Of a stretch of 64,000 bases of DNA, positions 8,088 through 16,866 are shown piece by piece; the first letter of the stretch is position 1; each line of letters begins with the position of its first letter. The stretch spans positions 248,001 to 312,000 of the forward strand of contig CAJXNP010000001.1 in NCBI GenBank assembly GCA_913057175.1, in the 5' to 3' direction. The notes beneath the pieces were generated by a model. That model did no database searches. It saw only the letters and a program-made list of their open reading frames with translations, and was not told the origin of the DNA. The translations under genes and the position numbers were made by a program. This DNA comes from an uncultured Cytophagales bacterium (GTDB lineage Bacteria; Bacteroidota; Bacteroidia; Cytophagales; Cyclobacteriaceae).

Positions 8088-9470
8088 ATGAAAAACTTTA
8101 GCTTTTATTCATTAATAATGGCGCTAACCTACTTGCTCATTTCTTGTAAAGAGAATTCCTCATTAAAAATTAAAGAAGTACTGGTAGATGCCCCATTCAA
8201 TATGCCTTCCATCATTATTCCGGATTTCACTGATATCAAAAAGTTTTCGATTACGGATTTTGGAGCAGTAGCAGGAGACAAAGTAAAAAATACACTGGCA
8301 ATTAAAAAGGCAATGGAAGAAGCCAACCAGGCAGGTGGCGGATCGATCGTTGTTCCTGCCGGAGAATGGCTAACCGGAAAAATACATTTTAAAAGCAATG
8401 TCAACCTGCACCTGGAAAAAGGTTCTACTTTGCTATTCTCAGATGATCCTGATGATTACTTACCACCTGTCCATACCACCTGGGAGGGAATGGAGTGCTA
8501 TAACTACTCGCCACTGATCTATGCCTATGAATGTGAGAACATCGCCATTACGGGAGAAGGGGAATTGAAAGCCAAAATGGATGTCTGGGAAACCTGGTTT
8601 TCCCGTCCTCCGGCACATATGAACAGCCTGAAAAGGCTCTATACGTTAGCTTCAGAAAATTCACCGGTTGAGGAAAGGCAAATGGTGAATGACTCTTCCC
8701 ATCTTCGGCCTCAGTTTATCCAGTTTAACCGGTGTGAAAATGTGTTGTTGGAAGGTGTATCGATCAGGAACAGTCCGTTTTGGGTCATCCATCCTTTTTT
8801 ATCAAAAAATGTGGTGATCAGAAAGGTAAATGTTTTTGCTCATGGGCACAACAATGATGGTGTTGATCCGGAAATGAGCCAGAATATGCTGATTGAAGAC
8901 TGTGTATTTGATCAGGGGGATGATGCCATTGCCGTTAAGTCCGGACGGAATCAGGATGCCTGGCGGTTAAACACTCCTTCTAAAAATATCGTGATTAGAA
9001 ATTGTCACGTGAAAAACGGCCATCAATTGCTTGCGATAGGTAGCGAGCTTTCCGGGGGGGTTGAGAATGTGTTTATGGACAATTGTACCGTCCAGGATGA
9101 TGCCAGTATGTTCCACCTGGTATTCATTAAAACCAATGAACGCAGGGGTGGCTATGTTAAAAACATCCATGTGCAAAACATCAAAGCAGATAAAATGAGG
9201 GAAGGAATAATGGGCATTGAAACAGACGTTTTGTACCAATGGAGGGACCTGGTGCCTACTTATGAAGTCAGATTAACACCCATCAAAGACATTTACCTGA
9301 CAAACATAAAAGCGTCAAAAGCCAATTTTATTTCAAGGATTGATGGACAGGAGGAACTACCGGTTGAGAATGTATTCCTGGAAAATATCACTCTAGACTC
9401 CCTTTTGGGAGAAAAATACAACCATGGGAATGTAAATAACTTTAAGCATGACGAGCAAAACATGAGATGA
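8088..9470 (+). CDS. GH28 polygalacturonase-like lipoprotein
   Basis: Pectin-acting glycoside hydrolase of family 28, a right-handed beta-helix hydrolysing galacturonic-acid linkages. A lipoprotein signal (LLISC, Cys20) anchors it at an envelope membrane. The entry motif ITDFGAVAGDKVKNT is at residues 55-69. NNDGVD (255-260) and GDDAIAVKSG (277-286) provide the conserved catalytic aspartates. The usual GHG is GHQ (His312) within NGHQLLAIGSE. Length (460) is typical of exo-acting Bacteroidota members. With the GH78, sialidase-fold and dehydrogenase genes downstream it suggests homogalacturonan or rhamnogalacturonan use. Confidence 0.9.
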   Translation: MKNFSFYSLIMALTYLLISCKENSSLKIKEVLVDAPFNMPSIIIPDFTDIKKFSITDFGAVAGDKVKNTLAIKKAMEEANQAGGGSIVVPAGEWLTGKIHFKSNVNLHLEKGSTLLFSDDPDDYLPPVHTTWEGMECYNYSPLIYAYECENIAITGEGELKAKMDVWETWFSRPPAHMNSLKRLYTLASENSPVEERQMVNDSSHLRPQFIQFNRCENVLLEGVSIRNSPFWVIHPFLSKNVVIRKVNVFAHGHNNDGVDPEMSQNMLIEDCVFDQGDDAIAVKSGRNQDAWRLNTPSKNIVIRNCHVKNGHQLLAIGSELSGGVENVFMDNCTVQDDASMFHLVFIKTNERRGGYVKNIHVQNIKADKMREGIMGIETDVLYQWRDLVPTYEVRLTPIKDIYLTNIKASKANFISRIDGQEELPVENVFLENITLDSLLGEKYNHGNVNNFKHDEQNMR

Positions 9471-9631
9471 AATTATAGCAAATTAATTTTTGCATCTCAC
9501 ACCTTAAAGGCAAATAAATATTTGTATTATTTTCATTTACATATAAGAAAGACCAGTGTCTTAAAGTCTTCATCAGAGACTCTATGTTAACGAAAATTAG
9601 CAATGCATAGACAAACTGCAGTTGTCATTAA

Positions 9632-9719
9632 ATCGAGTTGCTCAACTCATTCGATCGAGTTGCGGATGTCGTTTGATCGAGTTGCTCAACTCATTCGATC
9701 GAGTTGCTCAACTCGTTTT
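9632..9719. repeat. Four tandem 22-bp units containing an inverted repeat
   Basis: Units start at 9632, 9654, 9676 and 9698. Units 1 and 3 are identical (ATCGAGTTGCTCAACTCATT, then CG). Unit 4 differs at the end and unit 2 is divergent after ATCGAGTTGC. Within each good unit GAGTTG-CT-CAACTC is a 6-bp inverted repeat with a 2-bp spacer. The 22-bp period is about two helical turns. Confidence 0.85.
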
Positions 9720-9814
9720 ACGGAAATGCGAATAAAGTTTAACAAATAGCTTGAACGAAATGGGGAAAGCATTGAATGAAAGAGAAGTGGATTTACCAGG
9801 AAGGCATGGAACAT

Positions 9815-9840
9815 AAAAAAGGCTGCTCTTTCGAACAGCC
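9815..9840 (-). terminator. Intrinsic terminator of the HU gene
   Basis: On the minus strand the sequence reads GGCTGTTC-GAAA-GAGCAGCC followed by six T residues. This is an 8-bp stem (one G-T pair) with a GAAA loop, 21 bases after the HU stop codon. Confidence 0.85.
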
Positions 9841-9861
9841 TACTCTCTACGGGATAATCCA

Positions 9862-10248
9862 TTAAATGAACTCAATCCGCGTAAATTTTAATGAGCCCAA
9901 AAGGGTTTTAATACTGCCAGAGGGTCTGAACTTTACGTTGACCTTTTTAACAGCTTCCGGGCTTACATCATCCTGATTTTCATACCCTTTGCTATTAACA
10001 TTCAAAAAGAACGTACCCAATTTGCCAAGATTCACCGTTCTTCCCATTGACAATTCCTTGGGAACAAGGTCGATCAGGTTAGTAACAATAGACATGACAT
10101 CCCCCTTGCTGATCGATGACTTGGTAGCCAATTCATTGGCAATATATTCCAGATCAATGGTCTGAACGCGGTTTAAGGTGGCATAGAACTTAGGAGCTGC
10201 GTTTTGATCCCTTGGATCTTTACGCTGAACAATATTAAACTTTAACAT
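9862..10248 (-). CDS. HU-family DNA-binding protein (Bacteroidota type)
   Basis: Small nucleoid-associated protein of the HU-related group common in Bacteroidota. The N-terminus has the MLKFNIVQRKDPRDQNAAPKF segment of this group, followed by the helical dimerisation region (residues 28-70). The beta-arm region follows, with VNLGKLGTFFLNVNSKG and VNVKFRPS. Length (128) is normal. It stands alone with its own terminator. Such proteins are often found near mobile or surface-variable loci; a specific role here cannot be inferred. Confidence 0.88.
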   Translation of the reverse strand: MLKFNIVQRKDPRDQNAAPKFYATLNRVQTIDLEYIANELATKSSISKGDVMSIVTNLIDLVPKELSMGRTVNLGKLGTFFLNVNSKGYENQDDVSPEAVKKVNVKFRPSGSIKTLLGSLKFTRIEFI

Positions 10249-10851
10249 TTTTGTAGGATTTAGAAATTTGATTAATCACATTAAGTAATTCACTCTGGGT
10301 GAACAATGACCGGACTTATGACCGGTACCGAAAGCAAATCAGCAGTGGATTTTAGCAGGGATAATCTGTTGTGTAGGAGAGTTTGAACAAAACATTTATT
10401 CAGTTTAGCTGTCTCATACGTTTGAGCTAATGCCCGGTCCCTTAAAATTCAAGTGCTGAATCCGTCAAGGATAAACTGGAAAGGCTTGTAAAAGAATCTA
10501 TTCCGGAAGGATTTTTATAATTACCTTTTGAGTTAATATTAAACAAATTTTATACCGAAAAGATAAACGATAACAAATATTATTCGGGTTAGTTGTTAAA
10601 AAACGTTAAAAAATATGGACTTACTGACCTATGGCCACATATTTACTTCCGAAAAAGGTAATTATCCGACCAAAAGCTTTTTGTTCTGAAACTCACCTGT
10701 TTGACAACCAGATGCATCCGCTCTGGCTGCTGGATCCATGGGTTGAACATGCGGTGGACTAAATGAAGACATTTTTGAATAAAGTGTTCAAGAATTAGAA
10801 ATCGATGCTGAAATACTTTATTTCATAGCGAGATTTCTACTAAGTTTAGCC
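10249..10851. other. Gene-poor 600-bp stretch
   Basis: The region between HU and the GH78 gene has no recognised gene, RNA or mobile element. The only frame of note is the 43-codon frame at 10631-10762. Confidence 0.5.
10631..10762 (+). CDS. Possible 43-residue small protein
   Basis: A short ATG-initiated frame (MATYLLPKKVIIRPKAF...) ends in MHPLWLLDPWVEHAVD. Its composition is protein-like, with Trp-rich and acidic residues and no stop-dense neighbourhood in that frame. There is no recognisable domain and no clear ribosome-binding site. It may equally be a remnant of a larger gene. Function unknown. Confidence 0.25.
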   Translation: MATYLLPKKVIIRPKAFCSETHLFDNQMHPLWLLDPWVEHAVD

Positions 10852-13566
10852 ATGAAAATATTTTTCTTCTTTGTTCTGACTTTATTTTCAACAGTCGGCT
10901 ATCCCAAATCCGACATTGAGATTTACGACTTGACAACTGAATACAAAACAAATCCCATTGGAATAGGAGAACTACAACCACGCCTATCCTGGAAGATCAA
11001 AAGTGAGGCACGAAATGTCAGACAGCTTTCCTATCAGATCATCGCTGCCCGATCCGAAGAGGATTTAAAACGAAAGAAAAACCTTTTGTGGGATTCCGGG
11101 GTTATCAAATCTTCCCAATCCATTCATATCACCTACTCCGGAACATCACTGAAAAGTCGGGGTAGGGTTTATTGGCAGGCAATCATTGAAACCAATGCCG
11201 GAAAGGCTAAAAGTGAAATTGCCTTTTTTGAATTGGGACTTCTTTCTGAATCCGAATGGAAAGCGGATTGGATAGAAGCTGATTTCCCTCACAATGAAAT
11301 GACAGACCCCCTGCCCTACCTGCGGAAGGAATTCAAGCTGGAAAAACCAATCAAACAAGCCAGGTTGTATGCTTCGGCTATTGGAGTCTACTCCGTACAA
11401 ATAAACGGACAACTCGTTGGAAATGAATACCTTACCCCCTACTGGACGAGCTACCACAACCGGATCCAATATCAGGTTTATGACATTACTCAAATGTTAG
11501 ATGAAGGAGAAAACATCATAGGCATGCTCCTTGGAAATGGTTGGTCCAGGTTTTTCAGGTCTGTTCGAACCAGACGTAGCTCTGAAAATTATTTCAATTT
11601 TCTGGCAGGGATAGCTCAACTGGAAATAACTCATGAGGATGGAACGCAGTCCATCATTACAACGAATGATTCCTGGAAATCAAACTCAGGGGCCTTATTA
11701 TATTCCACTATTTACAGTGGGGAAATGTATGATGCTCGAAAGGAAATGCCTGGCTGGGATCAACCTGGATATGACGATTCGGACTGGAAGGAAGTAAAAG
11801 TTATTGATCACCCAAAAAGAGTATTGGTTTCAACCGATGGAGAACCGGTTGTTACTCATGAAGAAATTTCGCCAATAAGCATCTTTAAAACCCCAAAGGG
11901 AGAAGTGATAGCAGACATGGGTCAAAATATGGTTGGGTGGATACGACTAAAAGTGAAAGGATCCCGTGGTGACACAGTCACCTTAAATCATGCAGAAGTT
12001 TTGGACAGAAACGGAAATTTTTACACGGAAAATCTCCGCGCTGCCAAACAGGAGATGAAATACATACTGAAAGATGATAATGAACAGATTTTTCAACCGA
12101 TGTTTTCTTTTCAGGGGTTCCGTTATGTGAAAATTGAAGGTTTGGAGGAACCGCCCACTGAAGAACAGCTAACCGGGGTGGTAGTGCACTCCAGGATTCC
12201 TGAAACGGGTGGGTTTACATGTTCTGATTCGCTGATCAATCAGCTTCAGCAAAACATTGTCTGGGGACAAAAAGGAAATTTTGTCGACATCCCTACCGAC
12301 TGCCCGCAGCGCGATGAGCGGCTGGGCTGGACAGGCGATGCACAGGTTTTTGCCTCAACCGCTTGTTTTAACCGGTATTCCCCTGCCTTCTTCACAAAAT
12401 GGCTAAAAGATCTGGCGATCGAACAGGATAGTAGTGGCATGGTAAAATATTGTGTGCCCAACGTTCATGGTCAATCCGGTGGCGCATCGGGTTGGGCCGA
12501 TGCAGCGCTGATCGTCCCATGGAATCTTTATCAATACTATGGCGATGAAAGGATCCTGGAAAGGCAATACGCAAGCATGAAAGCATGGGTGGAGTTTATG
12601 CACAAAGAAGCTAAAAACGGTTTGTGGTATCCTGAACATCGCCAATTCGGAGACTGGTTGTCATTTTCTTCCGACAGACCGGATTATCCCGGGGCTTACA
12701 CGGAAAAGGTTCTCATTAGCAATGCATTTTATGCCCATTCGACAAAATTACTAAGTAAATCTGCGGAAGTTCTCAAATACGAAGAAGATGCTAAAAAATA
12801 CAACCAGCTCTTTCAAAATATCCGAGAAAAATACATCCGGGAATTTATCACACCGGCTGGAAGGATAGCTTCCGAAACCCAAACAGCCTACGTATTATCC
12901 TTATACTTTAACCTGGTTCCTGAGGACCTGATTTCTGTTGCAGCTCAGCATCTTGCCGATGATGTAAACAACTTTGGACATATCACAACCGGATTCTTAG
13001 GAACAAATCTTATTTGTCATGTTTTGTCTGAAAATGGATATACCGATGAGGCTTACATGCTGTTAAACAGAAAGGATTACCCCTCCTGGCTCTATCCCGT
13101 TACGATGGGCGCCACGACGATCTGGGAGCGATGGGACGGCATCAAACCGGATGGCAATTTTCAGGATCCAGCTATGAATTCTTTTAATCACTATGCCTAT
13201 GGCGCCATTGGGGACTGGCTGTACAAGACGGTTGCCGGTATCGACCAGTTGTCTTCCGGGTATCAAAATATTGTCATCAAACCGAAACCTGGCGGTGGAT
13301 TGACCCATACAAAAGCGTGGCACGAATCGATGTACGGACGAATAGAAAGCCGCTGGGAAATAAAAGGCAATGAAATGCAATTACAGGTGAAGATCCCTCC
13401 GAATACGACAGCGGAAGTGTACATTCATGCAGAAACTGATGTGATCAGTGAATCCGATGAAAAACTTAATGATTTAAATTACATACAAAATATAAATGAA
13501 GTTGATGATTATACTGTAGTCCGTGTGGGGTCGGGTACATATAATTTTTCCTACCCCTTTAGATGA
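10852..13566 (+). CDS. GH78 alpha-L-rhamnosidase
   Basis: Secreted enzyme releasing L-rhamnose from rhamnogalacturonan or other rhamnosides. A signal peptide (MKIFFFFVLTLFSTVGYPKS) is followed by the N-terminal beta domain (LTTEYKTNPIGIGELQPRLSWK) and the Bac_rhamnosid_N domain with LYASAIGVYSVQINGQ. The (alpha/alpha)6 catalytic domain has TDCPQRDERLGWTGDA (about 482-496), carrying the acidic catalytic residues, and TTIWERWDG near residue 757. The C-terminal beta sheet closes the protein. Length (904) is full for the family. It follows the GH28 locus on the same strand and precedes a transposase insertion. Confidence 0.93.
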   Translation: MKIFFFFVLTLFSTVGYPKSDIEIYDLTTEYKTNPIGIGELQPRLSWKIKSEARNVRQLSYQIIAARSEEDLKRKKNLLWDSGVIKSSQSIHITYSGTSLKSRGRVYWQAIIETNAGKAKSEIAFFELGLLSESEWKADWIEADFPHNEMTDPLPYLRKEFKLEKPIKQARLYASAIGVYSVQINGQLVGNEYLTPYWTSYHNRIQYQVYDITQMLDEGENIIGMLLGNGWSRFFRSVRTRRSSENYFNFLAGIAQLEITHEDGTQSIITTNDSWKSNSGALLYSTIYSGEMYDARKEMPGWDQPGYDDSDWKEVKVIDHPKRVLVSTDGEPVVTHEEISPISIFKTPKGEVIADMGQNMVGWIRLKVKGSRGDTVTLNHAEVLDRNGNFYTENLRAAKQEMKYILKDDNEQIFQPMFSFQGFRYVKIEGLEEPPTEEQLTGVVVHSRIPETGGFTCSDSLINQLQQNIVWGQKGNFVDIPTDCPQRDERLGWTGDAQVFASTACFNRYSPAFFTKWLKDLAIEQDSSGMVKYCVPNVHGQSGGASGWADAALIVPWNLYQYYGDERILERQYASMKAWVEFMHKEAKNGLWYPEHRQFGDWLSFSSDRPDYPGAYTEKVLISNAFYAHSTKLLSKSAEVLKYEEDAKKYNQLFQNIREKYIREFITPAGRIASETQTAYVLSLYFNLVPEDLISVAAQHLADDVNNFGHITTGFLGTNLICHVLSENGYTDEAYMLLNRKDYPSWLYPVTMGATTIWERWDGIKPDGNFQDPAMNSFNHYAYGAIGDWLYKTVAGIDQLSSGYQNIVIKPKPGGGLTHTKAWHESMYGRIESRWEIKGNEMQLQVKIPPNTTAEVYIHAETDVISESDEKLNDLNYIQNINEVDDYTVVRVGSGTYNFSYPFR

Positions 13567-13588
13567 GTTTCCTATGGATAACTCATCT
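13561..13588. repeat. REP-like hairpin A upstream of transposase
   Basis: AGATGAGTTTCCTATGGATAACTCATCT is a hairpin whose core (GAGTTTCCTRYGGATAACTC) is shared with the two other REP units around the neighbouring transposase gene. It overlaps the last codons of the GH78 gene. Confidence 0.75.
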
Positions 13589-13618
13589 GAAGGTTGAAAG
13601 ATTAAGAACTTCTCTACC

Positions 13619-13649
13619 CCCTCAGAGTTATCCGCAGGAAACTCTGAGG
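13619..13649 (-). repeat. REP-like hairpin B (inverted copy)
   Basis: This 30-bp hairpin (CCTCAGAGTTATCCGCAGGAAACTCTGAGG, split here as CCTCAGAGTTATCCG and CAGGAAACTCTGAGG) is the exact reverse complement of the unit downstream of the transposase gene at 14349-14378. Confidence 0.85.
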
Positions 13650-13716
13650 CATCAAAATCTTTTAGCATTAGACGATTAAGAAAGAAATAATTAATTAAAA
13701 ACATTATTTTAGGTCT

Positions 13717-14328
13717 ATGCCAACACACTTTATTCACGAAAAACGAAACACTTTTTATTTTGTAACTTTCACCTGTTACAAATGGCTCAGGTTAATAGAT
13801 AAAACTGCTGCCTATGATTTTTTTCCGAAATGGATAAGGGAAATTAATAAAAGAGGAGTGCTCAATTGCGGATATGTATTTATGCCGAATCATATTCATT
13901 TAATTGTTTATGTGATGGAGAATTCTAAGGGAGTAAATCATGTAATAGGAGAGGCCAAACGTTTTCTGGCATATGAATTAGTAAACAGACTTAAAATTCA
14001 AAATGAGTCTAGGTTGTTAGGAATTCTTGAAAAAGGTGTTCGGGAGAAAGAGAAACAGAATGGAAAGAAGCATCAGGTTTTTCGTTTATCTTTTGACGCA
14101 GAGGAAATATTTGATGAAGAACAATTTTATAAAACATTAGATTATATTCATCACAACCCAGTAAGTAAAAAATGGAACCTGGTGGATAATTACCTTGATT
14201 ATGAGCATTCAAGTGCCAGGTTTTATGAATACGGGGAAATTGGGAACATACAGGTATATCACTATCAGGAGGTTACGGAACTTCAAAGTATGAAAAGTAC
14301 AAATGATACTAATAGGAAAAGAGGCTAA
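13717..14328 (+). CDS. REP-associated tyrosine transposase (RAYT, Y1_Tnp family)
   Basis: Single-strand DNA transposase of the HUH/Y1 class that processes REP hairpins. The N-terminal FYFVTFTCYKW motif opens the fold. The HUH metal-binding pair is in MPNHIHLIV (His59, His61). The likely nucleophile is Tyr143 in LDYIHHNPVSKKWN, with the characteristic IHHNPV signature. Length (203) is normal and the gene appears intact. It is bracketed by REP-like hairpins at 13561-13649 and 14349-14378, the arrangement expected of a domesticated RAYT. It interrupts the pectin gene run without breaking a neighbour. Confidence 0.92.
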   Translation: MPTHFIHEKRNTFYFVTFTCYKWLRLIDKTAAYDFFPKWIREINKRGVLNCGYVFMPNHIHLIVYVMENSKGVNHVIGEAKRFLAYELVNRLKIQNESRLLGILEKGVREKEKQNGKKHQVFRLSFDAEEIFDEEQFYKTLDYIHHNPVSKKWNLVDNYLDYEHSSARFYEYGEIGNIQVYHYQEVTELQSMKSTNDTNRKRG

Positions 14329-14348
14329 AGAAACTCCATAACTCCATG

Positions 14349-14378
14349 CCTCAGAGTTTCCTGCGGATAACTCTGAGG
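14349..14378 (+). repeat. REP-like hairpin C downstream of transposase
   Basis: This perfect inverted copy of hairpin B sits 20 bp past the transposase stop. Stem CCTCAGAGTT pairs with AACTCTGAGG around TCCTGCGGAT. Together the units resemble a BIME-like flank of a RAYT gene. Confidence 0.85.
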
Positions 14379-14430
14379 GGTTGTGGGGGCGTGGGGTTTA
14401 ATGTGAAATGACAGAGTTAAGAAATTCAGT

Positions 14431-15516
14431 ATGAAATCGAATAAAATCAAGGATATGATCAGGAACAAAAACTATTCACAGGTAATGTTTTCAATATTAC
14501 TCATATTTTGTCTTAGCTCATCAAACTATGTAATGGGCCAAAACTCGAGTATTATCAAAAATGAGTTTATATATACCGAAGCTCCATTCAAGGAATGCCA
14601 TGCGTCAACCATCGTATCAACGCCGGATGGGTTGATGGCCGCCTGGTTTGGAGGAACGGAAGAAAGAAATAAGGACGTAGAAATATGGATAAGCAGAAAG
14701 ACAGATAAGGGATGGTCAACACCTGTCTCCGTTGCCGATGGGGTTCAGCACAAGGATAAGAGATACCCTACCTGGAATCCGGTCCTTTTTCAAATGCCGG
14801 ATGGCCCACTTTTATTATTTTACAAAGTCGGACCAAATCCAAGGGAATGGTGGGGCATGCTAAAAACTTCAGAGGATGGCGGACAAACCTGGTCAAAAGG
14901 ATACCGGTTACCGGAAGACATTTTGGGACCCATCAAAAACAAACCCATTTTACTTGATCCGCAAACTTTGATTTGTCCATCGAGTACCGAACATGATGGC
15001 TGGCGTATTCATTTTGAAGTCACCAGGGATATGGGTGAAACCTGGGAAATCATTGGACCCATCAATACAGCAGAAAAATTTAATGTCATTCAGCCAAGTA
15101 TTTTGACTTATGGTAAAGAAACCCTGCAAATCCTTGCAAGAAGCAAGGAAAACAAAGTAATATCCAGCTGGTCTTATGATAATGGTAAGACCTGGAGTGA
15201 ATTGGAGGCTACTGATCTGCCAAACCCCAATTCAGGGACTGATGCCGTAACCCTTGATAATGGCTATCAACTACTTGTTTACAATCCTACTATCAGGGAA
15301 ACAAAAAATATTGGTAATTCAAGGACTCCCTTGAACGTGGCCATTTCAAAGGATGGAAAAACCTGGAAAAACATTCTGACTTTGGAAGATGAACCAGGAG
15401 AATACTCCTACCCTGCTGTCATTCAATCCGAAGATGGGATGGTTCATATTACCTACACCTGGAAAAGGGAACGAATCAAGTACGTTGCCCTGGATCCAAA
15501 AAAGATCGATCTGTAA
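14431..15516 (+). CDS. Sialidase-fold (BNR_2) exo-glycosidase-like protein
   Basis: Secreted six-bladed beta-propeller of the BNR_2 sialidase superfamily. A signal peptide spans about 1-37 (FSILLIFCLSSSNYVMGQ). Asp-box-like repeats include SEDGGQTWSKG, TRDMGETWEI, SYDNGKTWSE and SKDGKTWKN. ECHASTIVSTPDGLMAAWFGG and RYPTWNPVLF fit the BNR_2 core. Sialic acid is unlikely in plant polysaccharide, so an uronic-acid or rhamnose-related substrate is inferred from the GH28/GH78 neighbours. A dehydrogenase follows after 54 bp on the same strand, a probable operon. Confidence 0.8.
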   Translation: MKSNKIKDMIRNKNYSQVMFSILLIFCLSSSNYVMGQNSSIIKNEFIYTEAPFKECHASTIVSTPDGLMAAWFGGTEERNKDVEIWISRKTDKGWSTPVSVADGVQHKDKRYPTWNPVLFQMPDGPLLLFYKVGPNPREWWGMLKTSEDGGQTWSKGYRLPEDILGPIKNKPILLDPQTLICPSSTEHDGWRIHFEVTRDMGETWEIIGPINTAEKFNVIQPSILTYGKETLQILARSKENKVISSWSYDNGKTWSELEATDLPNPNSGTDAVTLDNGYQLLVYNPTIRETKNIGNSRTPLNVAISKDGKTWKNILTLEDEPGEYSYPAVIQSEDGMVHITYTWKRERIKYVALDPKKIDL

Positions 15517-15570
15517 ATGTAAGCCCTGTGAAAATACAACAAGCATATTCCTTGAAAAATTAATGCTTTA

Positions 15571-16590
15571 ATGAACACGATCATCCTAAAAGAACCGGGC
15601 AAACTAGAATACCAGCATGTTGATCTTGACACATCTTTAAAAGCAGATGAAGTCCTGTTAAAGGTGCACCGGGTTGGCATCTGTGGAACGGACATCCATG
15701 CCTATCGGGGCAAGCAGCCTTTTTTCAACTATCCGAGAATTTTAGGGCATGAACTTGGGGCGGAAGTGATAAAAGTTGGATCAGAAGTAACAACAATTAA
15801 GGTCGGTGATAAATGTTCTGTCGAACCTTATTTTAACTATCGGGAAGACCAGGCCGTCAGACGTGGGAAAACCAATTGTGGAGAAAACATAAGTGTGTTT
15901 GGTGTCCATGAAGATGGTGGGATGCGTGAATTCATCAAGCTTCCAGCCAGGTATTTGCACCCTTCTTCTAAGCTAACATTTGAGCAATTAGCCCTTGTGG
16001 AAACCCTGGGCATCGGATGCCATGCTGTGAATCGCGCGGATATCCAGGCGGATGACCTTGTGCTGGTTATAGGAGCCGGTCCCATCGGATTGGCAACTAT
16101 CCAGTTTGCCAAATTGAGAAATGCCAGAGTCGTTGTCATGGATATCAACGAAGAGCGATTGAAATTTTGCATGGTCCAAATGAAAGCAGATGGTATCGTA
16201 TTAGCCGGTTCAGATGATCTCAATGAAAAGATCCGCACCTTGTTCCACGGCGATTTGCCAACCGTCGTAATGGATGCAACGGGTAATCCACAATCCATGA
16301 AAAGCACTTTTGAGTATGTAGCCAATGGCGGAAAGATTATTTTCATTGGGTTGTATCAGGGGGATTTCAGCTTTTTTGACCCCCTGTTTCACAAAAAGGA
16401 AATTACACTGATGGCAAGCCGGAACGCGCTAAGTGAGGATTTTGGCCAGATCATTTTCCAAATGGAAGCAGGTAAGATCGATACAACTCCATGGATCACG
16501 CATAGAATTCCCAAAGATCAATTGATTGATCGGTTTGAAGATCTGCTCAAACCGGAATCGAAGGTAATCAAGGCGATTGTGGAGTTTTAG
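15571..16590 (+). CDS. Zinc-dependent alcohol (sugar) dehydrogenase
   Basis: Medium-chain NAD(P)-dependent dehydrogenase, probably oxidising a sugar acid or polyol from pectin breakdown. Catalytic zinc ligands are Cys38 (GICGTD), His60-Glu61 (GHE) and probably Glu144. The Rossmann motif VIGAGPIGL lies at 166-174, followed by the acidic VMDINEERL. The usual four-Cys structural-zinc loop is reduced (Cys82 and Cys103 only), so structural zinc is probably absent. Length (339) is normal. A largely deleted paralogue lies at 7681-7904. It resembles L-galactonate and L-threonine dehydrogenase subfamilies; the exact substrate is undetermined. Confidence 0.88.
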   Translation: MNTIILKEPGKLEYQHVDLDTSLKADEVLLKVHRVGICGTDIHAYRGKQPFFNYPRILGHELGAEVIKVGSEVTTIKVGDKCSVEPYFNYREDQAVRRGKTNCGENISVFGVHEDGGMREFIKLPARYLHPSSKLTFEQLALVETLGIGCHAVNRADIQADDLVLVIGAGPIGLATIQFAKLRNARVVVMDINEERLKFCMVQMKADGIVLAGSDDLNEKIRTLFHGDLPTVVMDATGNPQSMKSTFEYVANGGKIIFIGLYQGDFSFFDPLFHKKEITLMASRNALSEDFGQIIFQMEAGKIDTTPWITHRIPKDQLIDRFEDLLKPESKVIKAIVEF

Positions 16591-16739
16591 GTCCATATTG
16601 CGGGCATTTTTTAGCCTAAATTTAACCGGGATTTTTATTTCAATTTCTTTGAATACAGAATTATCAAAATAAAAATGTATCTCCTACATAATGGCTTGTC
16701 CATACCCGTTTTATTTACTATTAAATCGCCAAAATGATC

Positions 16740-16766
16740 TTGGTTGATAGACCATTGGTCAACCAA
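16740..16766. promoter_or_regulatory. Operator-like inverted repeat
   Basis: TTGGTTGA (16740-16747) and TCAACCAA (16759-16766) form a perfect 8-bp inverted repeat. It lies about 100 bp upstream of the haloperoxidase-like gene in an otherwise featureless 276-bp gap. A regulator site is possible but unproven. Confidence 0.3.
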
Positions 16767-16866
16767 AGTTTTCCCTCTTCTCCTTGAAAAAAACCTCTAA
16801 GAAATGATTAGGTTTTCAACTAAATTTACACATCTCATATGGTTGTAATTATTATTTATTTCAATC

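Larger units (their letters stand above)
9471..9861. other. Gene-free stretch with tandem repeats and HU terminator
   Basis: No credible gene is present between the GH28 and HU genes. The stretch holds the four-unit 22-bp tandem repeat at 9632-9719 and the HU terminator at 9815-9840. Confidence 0.6.

Noticed and set aside
9632-9719. A CRISPR array reading of the 22-bp units
   Set aside because: The units are contiguous with no spacers.
13561-14378. A CRISPR-like interpretation of the REP hairpins
   Set aside because: Only three units, not regularly spaced and in inverted orientation around a RAYT gene; no cas genes in the window.
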